This document shows, piece after piece, positions 54,318 through 63,068 of a stretch of 64,000 bases of DNA. The translations under genes were made by a program, and so were the position numbers. Location: positions 992,001 to 1,056,000 of the forward strand of contig OX638325.1 of the NCBI GenBank assembly GCA_951812795.1. The letters run 5' to 3'. The DNA is from an uncultured Dehalococcoidia bacterium. GTDB taxonomy: Bacteria; Chloroflexota; Dehalococcoidia; Lucifugimonadales; Lucifugimonadaceae. Under the pieces are notes generated by a model. That model did no database searches. It saw nothing but the letters and a program-made list of their open reading frames with translations, and was not told the DNA's origin. The stretch's first letter is position 1. Every line of letters begins with the position of its first letter.

Positions 54318-54962
54318 ATGGAGATATCGCTTAACGGACAGAAAGCATTCCTAGTGAAGACCGCCTCCGGGTCGGTCATCTGTGATCCGGCGAATGAGGA
54401 GGAGGCAACGTTCGTTCCCTCTTCAGCCGCGGATGACACGGTCGTGACGGCGGTGTTGAGGAGTCGTCCTGCCAATTCAAGTTTTCGGAAGTCGGGACGA
54501 ATTGGCGGATCGGATGTGATTTCGCATCCAGGAGAGTACGAGATCGGGGATTTGGGCTTGCGGGGTATCGCCATACCGGTAGAGGCAGAAGGAAAACGTA
54601 CCGTAACTTCTTTCCGGATTGATGCCGAAGGCTTGACGACCTATATGCTCGGCCGGCCTCAAAATTCTCCTGATTCCCGGACTGTTCAGATCATCGGTCG
54701 CGTCGATGTCTTGCTATTGGACGCGGCGCGGCTCGAGATGGACGTCAAGGAGCTTTCGTCGCTGATTGGTGCGTTGGACCCTTCATTGGTCTTGGCGAAT
54801 GGGTTGAATGCTGACAGCAACGAACCCAGCCCAATGTTGAAGTCGCTGCGCGGCGAAATGGGTGGCGATCAGACGAGTCAGGAACCACAGGCGCGCGTCA
54901 GCGTAACTAGGAGCAACTTGCCTGATGACCGGCAATTGGTTGTTTTGCGCCCTCGCTCGTAG
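54318..54962 (+). CDS. Degenerate metallo-beta-lactamase-fold protein (UlaG-like, no metal site)
   Basis: 214 residues. The pattern resembles UlaG-type MBL-fold proteins: MEISLNGQKAFLVKTASGSVICDP, VISHPGEYEIGDLGLRGI (the family's PGEYE strand), SFRIDAEGLTTYMLGR and VDVLLLDA. The HxHxDH metal-binding motif is not present, nor are the other His ligands. Hydrolase activity is therefore unlikely, and a binding or scaffold role is possible. It is followed by a bidirectional terminator. Confidence 0.7.
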   Translation: MEISLNGQKAFLVKTASGSVICDPANEEEATFVPSSAADDTVVTAVLRSRPANSSFRKSGRIGGSDVISHPGEYEIGDLGLRGIAIPVEAEGKRTVTSFRIDAEGLTTYMLGRPQNSPDSRTVQIIGRVDVLLLDAARLEMDVKELSSLIGALDPSLVLANGLNADSNEPSPMLKSLRGEMGGDQTSQEPQARVSVTRSNLPDDRQLVVLRPRS

Positions 54963-54984
54963 TTCGCTTCAATCGAAAAACACA

Positions 54985-55013
54985 GCGACCGCCGGGATTA
55001 ATCCGGCGGTCGC
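54985..55013. terminator. Bidirectional hairpin terminator
   Basis: GCGACCGCCGG (54985-54995) pairs perfectly with CCGGCGGTCGC (55003-55013), an 11-base stem with a 7-base loop. On the minus strand it is followed by TGTGTTTTT. It separates the convergent MBL-like gene and stalked surface protein 1. Confidence 0.85.
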
Positions 55014-55049
55014 CATCTGTTATGCCCTAAATGGCCTTCGCGTTCTGAA

Positions 55050-56450
55050 CTAAACCTGTTCTTCCCTAGACTTTCGGCTGTACTGGTATCCGAAGTATCC
55101 TGCGATGCCTAGTAGGACGAGCACGAGGATGATCGCGAGAGGCAGGGTGGCGTTGAATCCGCCGGTCTCTTCAGGCTCGGGCGTTGCCGTTGGCGGCACC
55201 GCAGTCGCGGTTGGTGGTACCGAGGTTGCCGTTGGCGGTATCGGAGTCGCGGTTGGCGGCACCGAAGTCGCCGTCGGAGGTACTGAGGTCGCAGTCGGTT
55301 CTGGAGTCGCGGTCGGCGGGACCGGTGTCGGCGGGATTGGCGTCGCAGTCGGTTCTGGAGTCGCGGTTGGCTCCGGCGTCGCGGTCGGCTCGGGAGTCGC
55401 AGTGGGCTCGGGTGTCGCAGTCGGCGGTACCGGAGTCGGCGTCGGTGGTACCGGAGTCGCAGTCGGCTCGGGAGTCGCAGTGGGTTCCGGCGTCGGAGTT
55501 GGAGGCACTGGCGTCGGCGTCGGTGGTACCGGAGTCGGAGTCGGCTCGGGAGTCGCAGTGGGTGAAATCGAAGGGAAGAATAGACGCATTTCAGCGGGTT
55601 GTCCCGAATTGAATATGCTCGGCGTTTCAGCCTCAAGCGCCTTGTTTGGGTCCGCAGGGTCACCTTTATCAATCAGGTAGAACTTGATCGGCGTGCCATT
55701 CAAGCTCTCGTCAGTGGTGTCGACGGCCAAGTTGTATGTGCCTTCGAAAACGGTGACGTTGTTCGTTCGCAGGGAAGAACCGACAACCGCGAAGATTTGG
55801 TAGCCGTCAGGTACGAGACCCTCAGATGTGAACGCCTGGCCGGTGAAAAGCGTCACCGTTGAGTCACCAGGGGCGGGTTGAACAGTCGGAGGTCGCGGGC
55901 CGCCAGTAGGCAAGGTCGGGAAATCGATGATGATGTCTCGGAAGTCGGGGAAAGCGAATTCACAAGTCAGGCAGAAGGAGCCATCGTCGTTAATTAACGC
56001 ATAGTAAGAGTTGGTTGTGGATTCAACGGATCCGTTGAGCACGAACTTGATCTCGTTTCCGACTAGTTCGCTCGGCGGGTTGACGGTGAGGTCTTCGAAA
56101 CCGTTGGCATCGGCTGTCCCTTGACCGACGATAACTGGTTCGGAAACCCAATCGCCGATCATGGCAGTTAGTTGCATACCTTCCACGTCGAGTGGGGAGT
56201 TCTGAATCGTTACCCAGCCGTTGAAGATGACGGCCGCGAGGTTCGGAGGCAACTGTGTCTGAGCCTGGGCATCGTTACGGGAGTCGACGAATGTCATCGC
56301 CACGCCAATTAGAGCGGCGGCGACGATCGTAACGACCAGTACCCATTTGCGCACGTTCATGGCACCACGATGATTTTGGATGCCCGTACTCTCTGGCGCG
56401 GTTGCTGCGCGTTCGGTACGGGTCGCGTTACGCTCGGTGTCATCGTGCAT
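55050..56450 (-). CDS. Stalked membrane-anchored surface protein 1 (two beta domains, Pro-Thr repeats, C-terminal helix)
   Basis: 466 residues; family unknown. An N-terminal membrane segment (about 33-52) is followed by two related beta-rich domains (about 66-150 and 175-260), the first with a CLTC pair. A long Pro/Thr/Glu/Val/Ala stalk of repeat units (such as PTATPEPTATPEP) covers about 295-430, and a C-terminal hydrophobic anchor (LPLAIILVLVLLGIAGYFGY) with a basic tail ends it. This suggests an extracellular binding module on a long rigid stalk. AGGTG lies eight bases before ATG 56450. It is a paralogue of the next upstream gene; both share domain order. Confidence 0.85.
   Translation of the reverse strand: MHDDTERNATRTERAATAPESTGIQNHRGAMNVRKWVLVVTIVAAALIGVAMTFVDSRNDAQAQTQLPPNLAAVIFNGWVTIQNSPLDVEGMQLTAMIGDWVSEPVIVGQGTADANGFEDLTVNPPSELVGNEIKFVLNGSVESTTNSYYALINDDGSFCLTCEFAFPDFRDIIIDFPTLPTGGPRPPTVQPAPGDSTVTLFTGQAFTSEGLVPDGYQIFAVVGSSLRTNNVTVFEGTYNLAVDTTDESLNGTPIKFYLIDKGDPADPNKALEAETPSIFNSGQPAEMRLFFPSISPTATPEPTPTPVPPTPTPVPPTPTPEPTATPEPTATPVPPTPTPVPPTATPEPTATPEPTATPEPTATPEPTATPIPPTPVPPTATPEPTATSVPPTATSVPPTATPIPPTATSVPPTATAVPPTATPEPEETGGFNATLPLAIILVLVLLGIAGYFGYQYSRKSREEQV
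55190..55565 (-). repeat. Tandem repeat array coding the stalk of surface protein 1
   Basis: Degenerate 12- to 18-base units (plus strand form GTCGCAGTCGGCTCGGGA and variants) repeat in phase with the reading frame and encode Pro-Thr-x-Pro stretches. Copies differ mainly at third positions, which fits selection for protein sequence with slippage-prone length variation. Confidence 0.75.
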
Positions 56451-56497
56451 CTGGGTTCACCTCATGATTCCCGATTCAGGACGTGGTCATCTTCGGG

Positions 56498-57910
56498 TTA
56501 TAAAAGCAGGGTTTCGTCTTTGCGCGACACTGCGATGCGCCACGCGAAAATGCTCAATATGGCAACGATGCCTAACGGCATAGTCGCTTCCATCGATCCG
56601 TTTTGGCTAGGCGACGCGTTGCAGAAACCAGAACCGTTCTCGCCATCAGATTCTGGAGTTGCGTCACCACTGGCACCGGGAACGAACTGTGTTGGGCTCG
56701 CGATTATTGCTACCGTTCTCGTCGCTTCGCCAGCAGCATCTGTCGGTCGCGGCGTTCTCGTGGGCTCGGGAGTGTTGGTCGCGGTGGGAACGTCGGTTGG
56801 CGTGGGTGACGCGAAGACCGTCGGTGTAGGAGGCAACGGCGTGTTCGTGGGGGTTGGCACGGGTGTCTCGGTCGGAGTAGGCGTAGGCGTCACCGTTGGA
56901 GTATCAGTCGGCAACGGCGTGGCCGTATAGGTAGCGGTTGGTGTCACCGTTGGGGTATGAGTAACCGTCGGAGTTGGCGTTTCTGTGGGGGTAGAAGTCG
57001 GCGTAGAAGTCGGCGTCAGTGTCGGCAACAAGTCCGGGAACACCAAAGACACGTTTTCAAAGTTGGCGCCGCTCACCATTGCGCCGGGAGGCGACAGAGC
57101 TTTCAAAAATCGAGGCGCACCTGATGGATCGTTGCGATCCACGAGATAGAACACCACGGGGGCATTACGGTACTTCTTGTCGACGACGTTTACGGTGACG
57201 AAGTATTCGCCGCCGAATACTTGGATGTTTTGAGACCGGAAATCTTCGCCGACGGTTACATAGATTTCTGAACCGTCAGGCAATGGGCCCCGGGGAGTAC
57301 GAGCTCTGCCGGAAAAGAATGCAGGATTGAGGACTTCGGGGGAAGGCGTCCACGTGGGCGTGACAGTGGGTGTCGGTACCGGCAAGTTGGGAAAATCGAG
57401 ATTCACTTCCCTCAAAATCGGGAACGTCCAAGTGCAACCGCCACAGATCTCGTTAGTAAATTCGTTGATAACCGCGTACCAGTCCGTTGTAGTGGACAAT
57501 ACGGTGTCTTCTAACCAAAACTCGATTTGTGATCCGAAAAGGTCAAGACTTGGATCAGGCGCAACTACCAAGTGTGCATATCCTGACGGTCGGTTTGGCA
57601 ATGATCCGACGACGACCGGCGCGGATTCGTAATCATCCCCGATACGGGCTGTGATTTTGAATCCGGAGTAATCCGGTTCTTCGCCGTTGATAGTCACGTA
57701 TCCGTTGAACACGATTGCTGGAAATGTCGGTGGTACGCCAGGGTTCTGCGCTGCGAGTTGCTGCCCATCACGATTCGCTAATGCGACGAGGACGACAGCG
57801 ACAATTGCCGCACCCGCCAACACTGCGCTCCAGCTCCGAAGAGACTTGATAGTGTTGCGTGCAGACACAGGCATGCATGGCTTCCCAATAAGAATTGTGC
57901 GATTTTCCAT
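56498..57910 (-). CDS. Stalked membrane-anchored surface protein 2 (paralogue of surface protein 1)
   Basis: 470 residues. N-terminal membrane helix (about 26-46), first beta domain (FPAIVFNGYVTINGEEPDY; GDDYESAPVVVG) with a CGGC pair, second beta domain starting AFFSGRARTPRGPLPDGSE, then a Thr/Pro-rich stalk (PTPTETPTPT-type units, about 275-395), and a C-terminal hydrophobic helix with Arg/Lys tail. It is clearly related to the downstream gene, but with a different stalk composition (more Thr). Start ATG 57910 follows AGGA by eight bases; another ATG at 57874 is possible. It is 99 bases downstream of the rpsI stop on the same strand. Confidence 0.85.
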   Translation of the reverse strand: MENRTILIGKPCMPVSARNTIKSLRSWSAVLAGAAIVAVVLVALANRDGQQLAAQNPGVPPTFPAIVFNGYVTINGEEPDYSGFKITARIGDDYESAPVVVGSLPNRPSGYAHLVVAPDPSLDLFGSQIEFWLEDTVLSTTTDWYAVINEFTNEICGGCTWTFPILREVNLDFPNLPVPTPTVTPTWTPSPEVLNPAFFSGRARTPRGPLPDGSEIYVTVGEDFRSQNIQVFGGEYFVTVNVVDKKYRNAPVVFYLVDRNDPSGAPRFLKALSPPGAMVSGANFENVSLVFPDLLPTLTPTSTPTSTPTETPTPTVTHTPTVTPTATYTATPLPTDTPTVTPTPTPTETPVPTPTNTPLPPTPTVFASPTPTDVPTATNTPEPTRTPRPTDAAGEATRTVAIIASPTQFVPGASGDATPESDGENGSGFCNASPSQNGSMEATMPLGIVAILSIFAWRIAVSRKDETLLL

Positions 57911-58009
57911 AGCGAAAATCCTAGGGATTCGATGCAATGTTGAGCGATTCCACCGAGTGATTAGCATCGGACAATCACACGGCGCACAGGAACAAACTCG
58001 CCTAAGAGA

Positions 58010-58414
58010 TTAACGCTTGGTGTACTGCGGTGCTTTGCGAGCCCGTTTGAGGCCGTATTTTTTGGACTCACGCATTCTAGGATCGCGCGTTAGAAGTTTG
58101 AAGCTTTTCAAGGCTGGTCGCAGCTGGGGATCAAATGAGATGAGAGCGCGCGAAAGACCATGCGAAAACGCGACCGCCTGCCCATGGACCCCGCCGCCGT
58201 GCGTCTTGGCGACTACGGTTACCTTGCCCGCAAGTTCGGTGACGTTGAGGGGCATCAGAGCGTCAGACAACCACTCGTCGACGGAAATCACTTCGTTAAG
58301 TGGCTTACCGTTCAGGGTCACTCCCCCGGCGCGGTTGTAGACGCGGACGCGTGCGATGGAGGATTTGCGCCTTCCGGTGCCGTAGTAATAATGATTTTCG
58401 TTGTCGGTGGTCAA
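58010..58414 (-). CDS. rpsI: 30S ribosomal protein S9
   Basis: 134 residues, with YYGTGRRKSSIARVRVY at the N-terminus, GGGVHGQAVAFSHGLSRAL in the middle and a C-terminal ending APQYTKR (the tail contacts P-site tRNA). Start is TTG 58414, six bases after GAGGAG. It follows rplM as usual, but with an unusually long 181-base gap containing a weak CGCTCA/TGAGCG stem near 58442-58469. Confidence 0.97.
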   Translation of the reverse strand: MTTDNENHYYYGTGRRKSSIARVRVYNRAGGVTLNGKPLNEVISVDEWLSDALMPLNVTELAGKVTVVAKTHGGGVHGQAVAFSHGLSRALISFDPQLRPALKSFKLLTRDPRMRESKKYGLKRARKAPQYTKR

Positions 58415-58595
58415 TTTGCGCTCCTCACGCGGCCGCATCGCCGCTCAGAATCGATTGTGTTCGTGAGCGAAGATCGTCTAGGCAATATTCAATCGTCCGC
58501 TTTGCACTGATGGGTGCATATAAGCCCGTTTCGTCATACGGCAGTTGTTGCTGGTTCGGATTGCGGTCATCAACCAGACGTTGCGCGGAAATCTC

Positions 58596-59069
58596 TCAGG
58601 CCTCGATTTCTGCGTCCTTGTCGCGTGCCTCGGCACGTTCGGAACCGATCACTTGAGCCATATGAGGGTGTTCTGGACCTTCGTACACCTTGAGACGTGT
58701 CAGCATCTTGCGCCCAAGCTTATTCTTCGGGAGCATCCCGCGAACCGCAAGCTCGATTACGCGTTCCGGAGTCCGTTCCATCATCCGTGTAAACGGAATC
58801 TGTTTCAGATTGCCCGGGTATTGGCTATGGCGCTTGTAGATCTTCTGCTCCGCCTTTTTACCTGTCAGTTCGACTTTCGACGCATTCACGACGATTACGA
58901 AATCGCCAGACGCCAAATGTGGAACGAAGTCGGCTTTGTGCTTACCCATCAACACCATTGCGATCTCGCTGGCTAGTCTGCCGAGAACCCTTCCTTCGGC
59001 ATTGAATACACGCCATCGATTCTTCAGATCCGATGAGCTCGGGTTGTAGTGCTTCAATTTCGTGGGCAT
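58596..59069 (-). CDS. rplM: 50S ribosomal protein L13
   Basis: 157 residues. WRVFNAEGRVLGRLASEIAM, an ADFVPHLASGDFVIVVNASKVELTGKK segment, and GMLPKNKLGRKMLTRLKVYEGPEHPH are all L13 signatures. It ends with an acidic tail (SERAEARDKDAEIEA), longer than usual. It binds 23S rRNA early in 50S assembly. It lies in the usual truA-rplM-rpsI order. Confidence 0.97.
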   Translation of the reverse strand: MPTKLKHYNPSSSDLKNRWRVFNAEGRVLGRLASEIAMVLMGKHKADFVPHLASGDFVIVVNASKVELTGKKAEQKIYKRHSQYPGNLKQIPFTRMMERTPERVIELAVRGMLPKNKLGRKMLTRLKVYEGPEHPHMAQVIGSERAEARDKDAEIEA

Positions 59070-59144
59070 AACAGATTGATTCTAATTTGCGCGGGCGTAA
59101 GTTTCATCCCGGTTGGAGCGCGACATGTCGACCTCCTGTAACAC

Positions 59145-59918
59145 TCATTCGTCGAGCGGCGGTCCATGACCGAGTTTGCACTCGTAGACCACCCGCTGCA
59201 ACGTTAAGCCGTGCGGAGGTGCGTTTTGTGTTGCACCGTCGCGGCGCGGCGTTGCCAATAACGATGCGACCCATTCCTTCGTTCGGGACCCGTGACCTAC
59301 GGCGACAAGAGAGGCGATCATGCGTCTGATCTGCTGGCGAACGAATGCGTTGGCTCGGATGTCAAATGCGATCCGGCCGTCGTCCGTTCGGGTGACCTTC
59401 GAGATCGCGACTTCGCGGACGTTCGAACTATCCTCGATTGAGGCCGCGGCGAACGATGTGAAGTCGTGGACACCGACGAATATCTGTGCACAGTTCGCCA
59501 TCGCCTTATCGTCGAGAGGCCGATGAACGTAGTACTCGAATCTTCGACGAATCGGCGAAGGTGCGTGACCATCGTTGATGACATAACGGTACTCTCGTGC
59601 GATTGCCGCGCGCCGCGGATCGAAATCTGCTGGCACGCTCTGGACCAGCTTGACACAAACATCTTCGGGCAAATTCCCGTTCATGGCGTTCCGGATTTCT
59701 CCATTAGACATCTCGGTAACGGTGTCAAGAGCCGCAACTTGCCCGGCCGCGTGTACGCCGGCGTCAGTTCGACTTGCCATTCGGATGCGGCCGGTTTGGG
59801 CCCCGAAGATCGTCGTTGCCGCATCTTCCAATACGCCTTGAACTGTGCGGGCGTTGAGTTGGAATTGCGAGCCGCTAAAATCGGTGCCGTCGTACTCTAC
59901 GATTAGCGCCAATCGCAT
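59145..59918 (-). CDS. truA: tRNA pseudouridine synthase A (positions 38-40)
   Basis: 257 residues with the catalytic aspartate in RTDAGVHAAGQV, the RALP-like substrate segment in this family represented by SVPADFDPRRAA, and the usual ALIVEYDGTDFSGSQ N-terminus. It modifies uridines 38-40 of the tRNA anticodon stem. Start is ATG 59918. It lies 41 bases after rplQ, before rplM, the normal order for this cluster. Confidence 0.96.
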   Translation of the reverse strand: MRLALIVEYDGTDFSGSQFQLNARTVQGVLEDAATTIFGAQTGRIRMASRTDAGVHAAGQVAALDTVTEMSNGEIRNAMNGNLPEDVCVKLVQSVPADFDPRRAAIAREYRYVINDGHAPSPIRRRFEYYVHRPLDDKAMANCAQIFVGVHDFTSFAAASIEDSSNVREVAISKVTRTDDGRIAFDIRANAFVRQQIRRMIASLVAVGHGSRTKEWVASLLATPRRDGATQNAPPHGLTLQRVVYECKLGHGPPLDE

Positions 59919-59958
59919 GTCGGGTCCACGCCGTCGAGTGTGACGCGCGCGACGGCAG

Positions 59959-60312
59959 TTATTCGACGAGTTCGATGAGAGCCATTTCGGCCCCGTCGCC
60001 TGCGCGCTTACCGAGTTTGATGACCCGCGTATAACCACCATCGCGTTCGCGATAACGGTCTGCCAGTTCATCGAATGTCTTCGAGAGCACTACTTTGTCG
60101 GTGATGAACGCGGCAGCTTGTCGCCGGTTGTGGAGGTCACCGCGCTTGGCGTGAGTGACCATCTTTTCTGCAAGAGGAGCGACTTCCTTGGATTTGGCGT
60201 GCGTCGTTCGAATCACTTCGTGCCGTAGCAGGTCGGTGACCATGATTCGATACATGGCCTTGCGCGAGGCTGACGCCCTTCCAAATTTTCGTCCTGAGCG
60301 GCGATGTCGCAT
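59959..60312 (-). CDS. rplQ: 50S ribosomal protein L17
   Basis: 117 residues starting MRHRRSGRKFGRASASRKAM, then LLRHEVIRTTHAKSKEVAPLAEKM and ending MALIELVE: complete L17. It follows rpoA by 34 bases. Confidence 0.98.
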   Translation of the reverse strand: MRHRRSGRKFGRASASRKAMYRIMVTDLLRHEVIRTTHAKSKEVAPLAEKMVTHAKRGDLHNRRQAAAFITDKVVLSKTFDELADRYRERDGGYTRVIKLGKRAGDGAEMALIELVE

Positions 60313-60345
60313 GATGTCCAGATTCTCCCGGTTCGGTCGCCAGGA

Positions 60346-61341
60346 TTAGATTTGCTCTTGTACTTCTTCATGTTCAGGCGGCCAAAGCTCTTTGGCAACC
60401 ATGAATTCGCGTAGCTCTAGGAATGAGACTTCGCCGAAGTTTCGCACCTCTTGTTTCAGCGTGTCTGGCGTGAAACGCATCAATTCGCCCAAAGTTCGGA
60501 TGGGGTAACGCGAAAGCGCGTTGATGATCCGGGAGCTTAACTGGTCTCCTAGATCCTTGATCTCCGTATCGAGCAACTCGGACATTGCGTCAGATGCCGG
60601 TTGGTCTTCAGATTCCGGTTGCTCCGTTACCATGTCGAGTTTGGACTTGAAGATGTCCGCTGCAGTTCGTAAGGCGTCGATTGGTTCGATCGTGCGGTCG
60701 GTCCAGATCTCGATCGTCAAAAGGTCTCGCCCGGACAAACGTCCTGACATCCCTTCGACTTCGTAGTTGGCCTTCAACACCGGCGTAAAAACGGCATCGA
60801 CCGGAAGCACGCCGTGACCGGGGGTATCCTCGTGATCGAAGGCTAGATAACCTTCGCCCTTTTCGACCCCGAACGTAACCACGAGTTCGCCTTCATCGCT
60901 GTCCAGCGTGGCCAAGTGGTGTTCAGGGTTCACGATCTCGAAGACGCTATGCGGCTTGATATCGCCAGCTACGACCTCACCTTCACCAGATGCGTAAAGC
61001 GTGAGGACTTTTTGGGTCGTCTCGGCACGCGCCCGGATTCGGATGCCTTTGGCGTTGATGAGGAATTCACCGATCCCCTCCCGCATATGCGGGACGGAGC
61101 CGTATTCATGCTGTTGCCCGACGATGCGGGCCGAGGTGATTGCAGTCCCTGGCATTGCGCCAAGGAGCACTCTCCGGAGACCATTGCCTAAGGTCGTGCC
61201 CCAACCGCGCTCAATCCCCGCGATCTGGAATTTGCCGTAAGTTTCGGTGGATTCGACAACCTCGAGTTGAGGGGCGAAATCCTCCGTCTCGTCCGCGAAC
61301 TGGACGGTGGTTGAGATTGGCGAGCGAATACCGCCTATCAT
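60346..61341 (-). CDS. rpoA: DNA-directed RNA polymerase subunit alpha
   Basis: 331 residues. N-terminal assembly domain includes GWGTTLGNGLRRVLLGAMPG, and the C-terminal domain (about 250-331), with helix-hairpin-helix motifs (LSRYPIRTLGELMR; LKQEVRNFGEVSFLELREF), is complete. Alpha dimer nucleates the polymerase core, and its C-terminal domain contacts UP elements and activators. Start is ATG 61341, nine bases after the rpsD stop. Confidence 0.98.
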   Translation of the reverse strand: MIGGIRSPISTTVQFADETEDFAPQLEVVESTETYGKFQIAGIERGWGTTLGNGLRRVLLGAMPGTAITSARIVGQQHEYGSVPHMREGIGEFLINAKGIRIRARAETTQKVLTLYASGEGEVVAGDIKPHSVFEIVNPEHHLATLDSDEGELVVTFGVEKGEGYLAFDHEDTPGHGVLPVDAVFTPVLKANYEVEGMSGRLSGRDLLTIEIWTDRTIEPIDALRTAADIFKSKLDMVTEQPESEDQPASDAMSELLDTEIKDLGDQLSSRIINALSRYPIRTLGELMRFTPDTLKQEVRNFGEVSFLELREFMVAKELWPPEHEEVQEQI

Positions 61342-61350
61342 ATTTTTCGT

Positions 61351-62007
61351 CTATCTCCTTGAGTAGTATTCCGTGATCAATCGTGTATCGATCGTGGTGT
61401 CGACATCATCTTCATTTGGAGCGGAGTCGATCGCTGCCGTCAGATTCTCGGAATCGACCGTAATCCAGTTCGTAGCTTGTCGACGTCGGCCAACGTTGTC
61501 GTTAGCGGCCTTGAAAAGACCCGAATTCTTCGACGTCTCGCGCCATGACACTACGTCGCCGGGTTTGACGATGAACGATGCAATGTCGACTTTGCGGCCG
61601 TTGACTTGAATGTGTCCGTGGTTGACTGTCTGGCGCGCCTGCGGGCGAGAGGTCGCAAAACCTGCGCGGTAGATGACATTGTCGAGACGGCGCTCCAACA
61701 ACTTGAGCAAGTTGACGCCAGTTACACCCTCTTGCCGAGCAGCTTCATCGAACATGCCTCGGAACTGCTTTTCGTAGATGCCGTAGATGTGCCGGGCTTT
61801 TTGTTTAGCCTGGAGCTGAATGCCGTGGTCCGATAATCGGCGGCGCCGCCGTTGCCCGCCTGGGGGTCCCGACGCGCCTCGGCGGCCGGAGCTGTCCCTA
61901 GAACGATCGACTGCGCACTTTGGCGTATAACAGCGTTCGCCCTTAAGGAAAAGCTTCTCGCCTTGTGATTTGCAGATCTTGCAAACTGGATCTGTGTTTC
62001 TTGCCAT
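61351..62007 (-). CDS. rpsD: 30S ribosomal protein S4, zinc-finger (C+) form
   Basis: 218 residues. The N-terminus has a Cys set (CKIC...CYTPKC) typical of the zinc-binding C+ S4 paralogue. The S4 RNA-binding domain follows: RLDNVIYRAGFATSRPQARQ and VNHGHIQVNGRKVD. S4 nucleates 30S assembly and often autoregulates its operon. Start is ATG 62007. A frame extension to 62043 lacks similarity. Confidence 0.97.
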   Translation of the reverse strand: MARNTDPVCKICKSQGEKLFLKGERCYTPKCAVDRSRDSSGRRGASGPPGGQRRRRRLSDHGIQLQAKQKARHIYGIYEKQFRGMFDEAARQEGVTGVNLLKLLERRLDNVIYRAGFATSRPQARQTVNHGHIQVNGRKVDIASFIVKPGDVVSWRETSKNSGLFKAANDNVGRRRQATNWITVDSENLTAAIDSAPNEDDVDTTIDTRLITEYYSRR

Positions 62008-62217
62008 TACCTTCTCTGTTTTCTCGTACGGTTCCGACTTCAATGTTCCCAGAATCGGAAGCGGGGCCCGTCGAACACGGGCCGTGTGCTAAGTTATCGA
62101 TTCTAAATTGGGTAGTGCGTTCCAATCCTTAGAATTGGCGTGATTCGGTACTTCGAATGGCGATTAACGAATGACACTCACGCGCCATGCGGCCGGACAG
62201 CTGAACAACTGATCTGA
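62008..62217 (-). promoter_or_regulatory. 210-base gap between rpsK and rpsD with a GC hairpin, possible S4 leader
   Basis: No gene is seen. A 7-base perfect stem, GGCCCGT (62065-62071) with ACGGGCC (62077-62083) and a five-base loop, lies about 58 bases ahead of the S4 start. Other ribosomal genes here are far closer together. S4 autoregulates through structured leaders in other bacteria; that function here is an inference. Confidence 0.4.
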
Positions 62218-62601
62218 TCAGACTCGCCGTCTTTTGGGCGGCCGACATCCGTTGTGAGGTATCGGCGTCTGGTCGGTAATCGAGCTGACGCGGATCCCAG
62301 CTCCGGCAATCGCGCGAATGGCTGATTCGCGCCCATTCCCTGGACCTTTGACTAACACGTCTACCGTCCGCATTCCGTGTGTAACCGCAGAGCGGGCCGC
62401 GGTTTCGCCAGCTCGTTGCGCGGCAAATGCCGTCTTCTTACGTGAGCCTCGGAAACCCATGGCTCCCGAACTGCTCTGCGAAACGACATTGCCATTTGGA
62501 TCTGTGAACGTGATCAGCGTGTTGTTGAACGTAGCAATGATGTACGCCCGACCTTGCGGAACAAACTTCCGCTCTCTGCTTCTTCGACGGGTTCTCGGCA
62601 T
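62218..62601 (-). CDS. rpsK: 30S ribosomal protein S11
   Basis: 127 residues containing [36 protein letters not shown] and the C-terminal [20 protein letters not shown], including the [11 protein letters not shown] ending. It starts at ATG 62601, 64 bases after the rpsM stop. Confidence 0.98.
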   Translation of the reverse strand: MPRTRRRSRERKFVPQGRAYIIATFNNTLITFTDPNGNVVSQSSSGAMGFRGSRKKTAFAAQRAGETAARSAVTHGMRTVDVLVKGPGNGRESAIRAIAGAGIRVSSITDQTPIPHNGCRPPKRRRV

Positions 62602-62665
62602 AGCCTAGATTGTCGCTCCTACTCTTTGAACGGCCTCAATGAAGCCGCAGTAATTCCTACTATTT

Positions 62666-63049
62666 CTAGTGCGATGGCGCACGGCGCTTGCCAGCCACGG
62701 TTTGGCGACGGCCCCGCTTCGTACGTGCGTTTGTCTTGGTTCGTTGACCCCGGACCGGCAATCCTCGCCGATGCCTCAGGCCGCGGTAACTCTGGATCTC
62801 GACCAGCCGCCGGACGTTCATCTGGTTCTCACGCCGAAGATCACCCTCGATCGCGATGCCGGCGCGTTCGACGCTGTTCCTGATCGCTGCCAAATCTTCG
62901 TCGCTGAGGTCGCGCATGCGCGTGCTCGAAGCGATGCCGAGGTTGGCCGCGATGTCGGTCGCGCGCTTCGGTCCGATGCCGTAGATTCCGGTGAGGCCGA
63001 TAACGACGCGTAGATTGTCGGATATGTTTACTCCGGCGATGATTGCCAT
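62666..63049 (-). CDS. rpsM: 30S ribosomal protein S13
   Basis: 127 residues. [20 protein letters not shown] start, [13 protein letters not shown] helix-hairpin-helix, [20 protein letters not shown] and the basic tail [11 protein letters not shown]. Start is ATG 63049, eight bases after AGGAG. It contacts tRNA in the P site and forms bridges to the 50S subunit. Confidence 0.98.
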   Translation of the reverse strand: MAIIAGVNISDNLRVVIGLTGIYGIGPKRATDIAANLGIASSTRMRDLSDEDLAAIRNSVERAGIAIEGDLRRENQMNVRRLVEIQSYRGLRHRRGLPVRGQRTKTNARTKRGRRQTVAGKRRAPSH

Positions 63050-63068
63050 TGCAAATCTCCTTAGATTC

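Noticed and set aside
55105-55680. Regular repeats that could be taken for a CRISPR array or a plus-strand Gly-Val protein
   Set aside because: Repeats are contiguous, degenerate, lack unique spacers and are in frame with the minus-strand Pro-Thr stalk.
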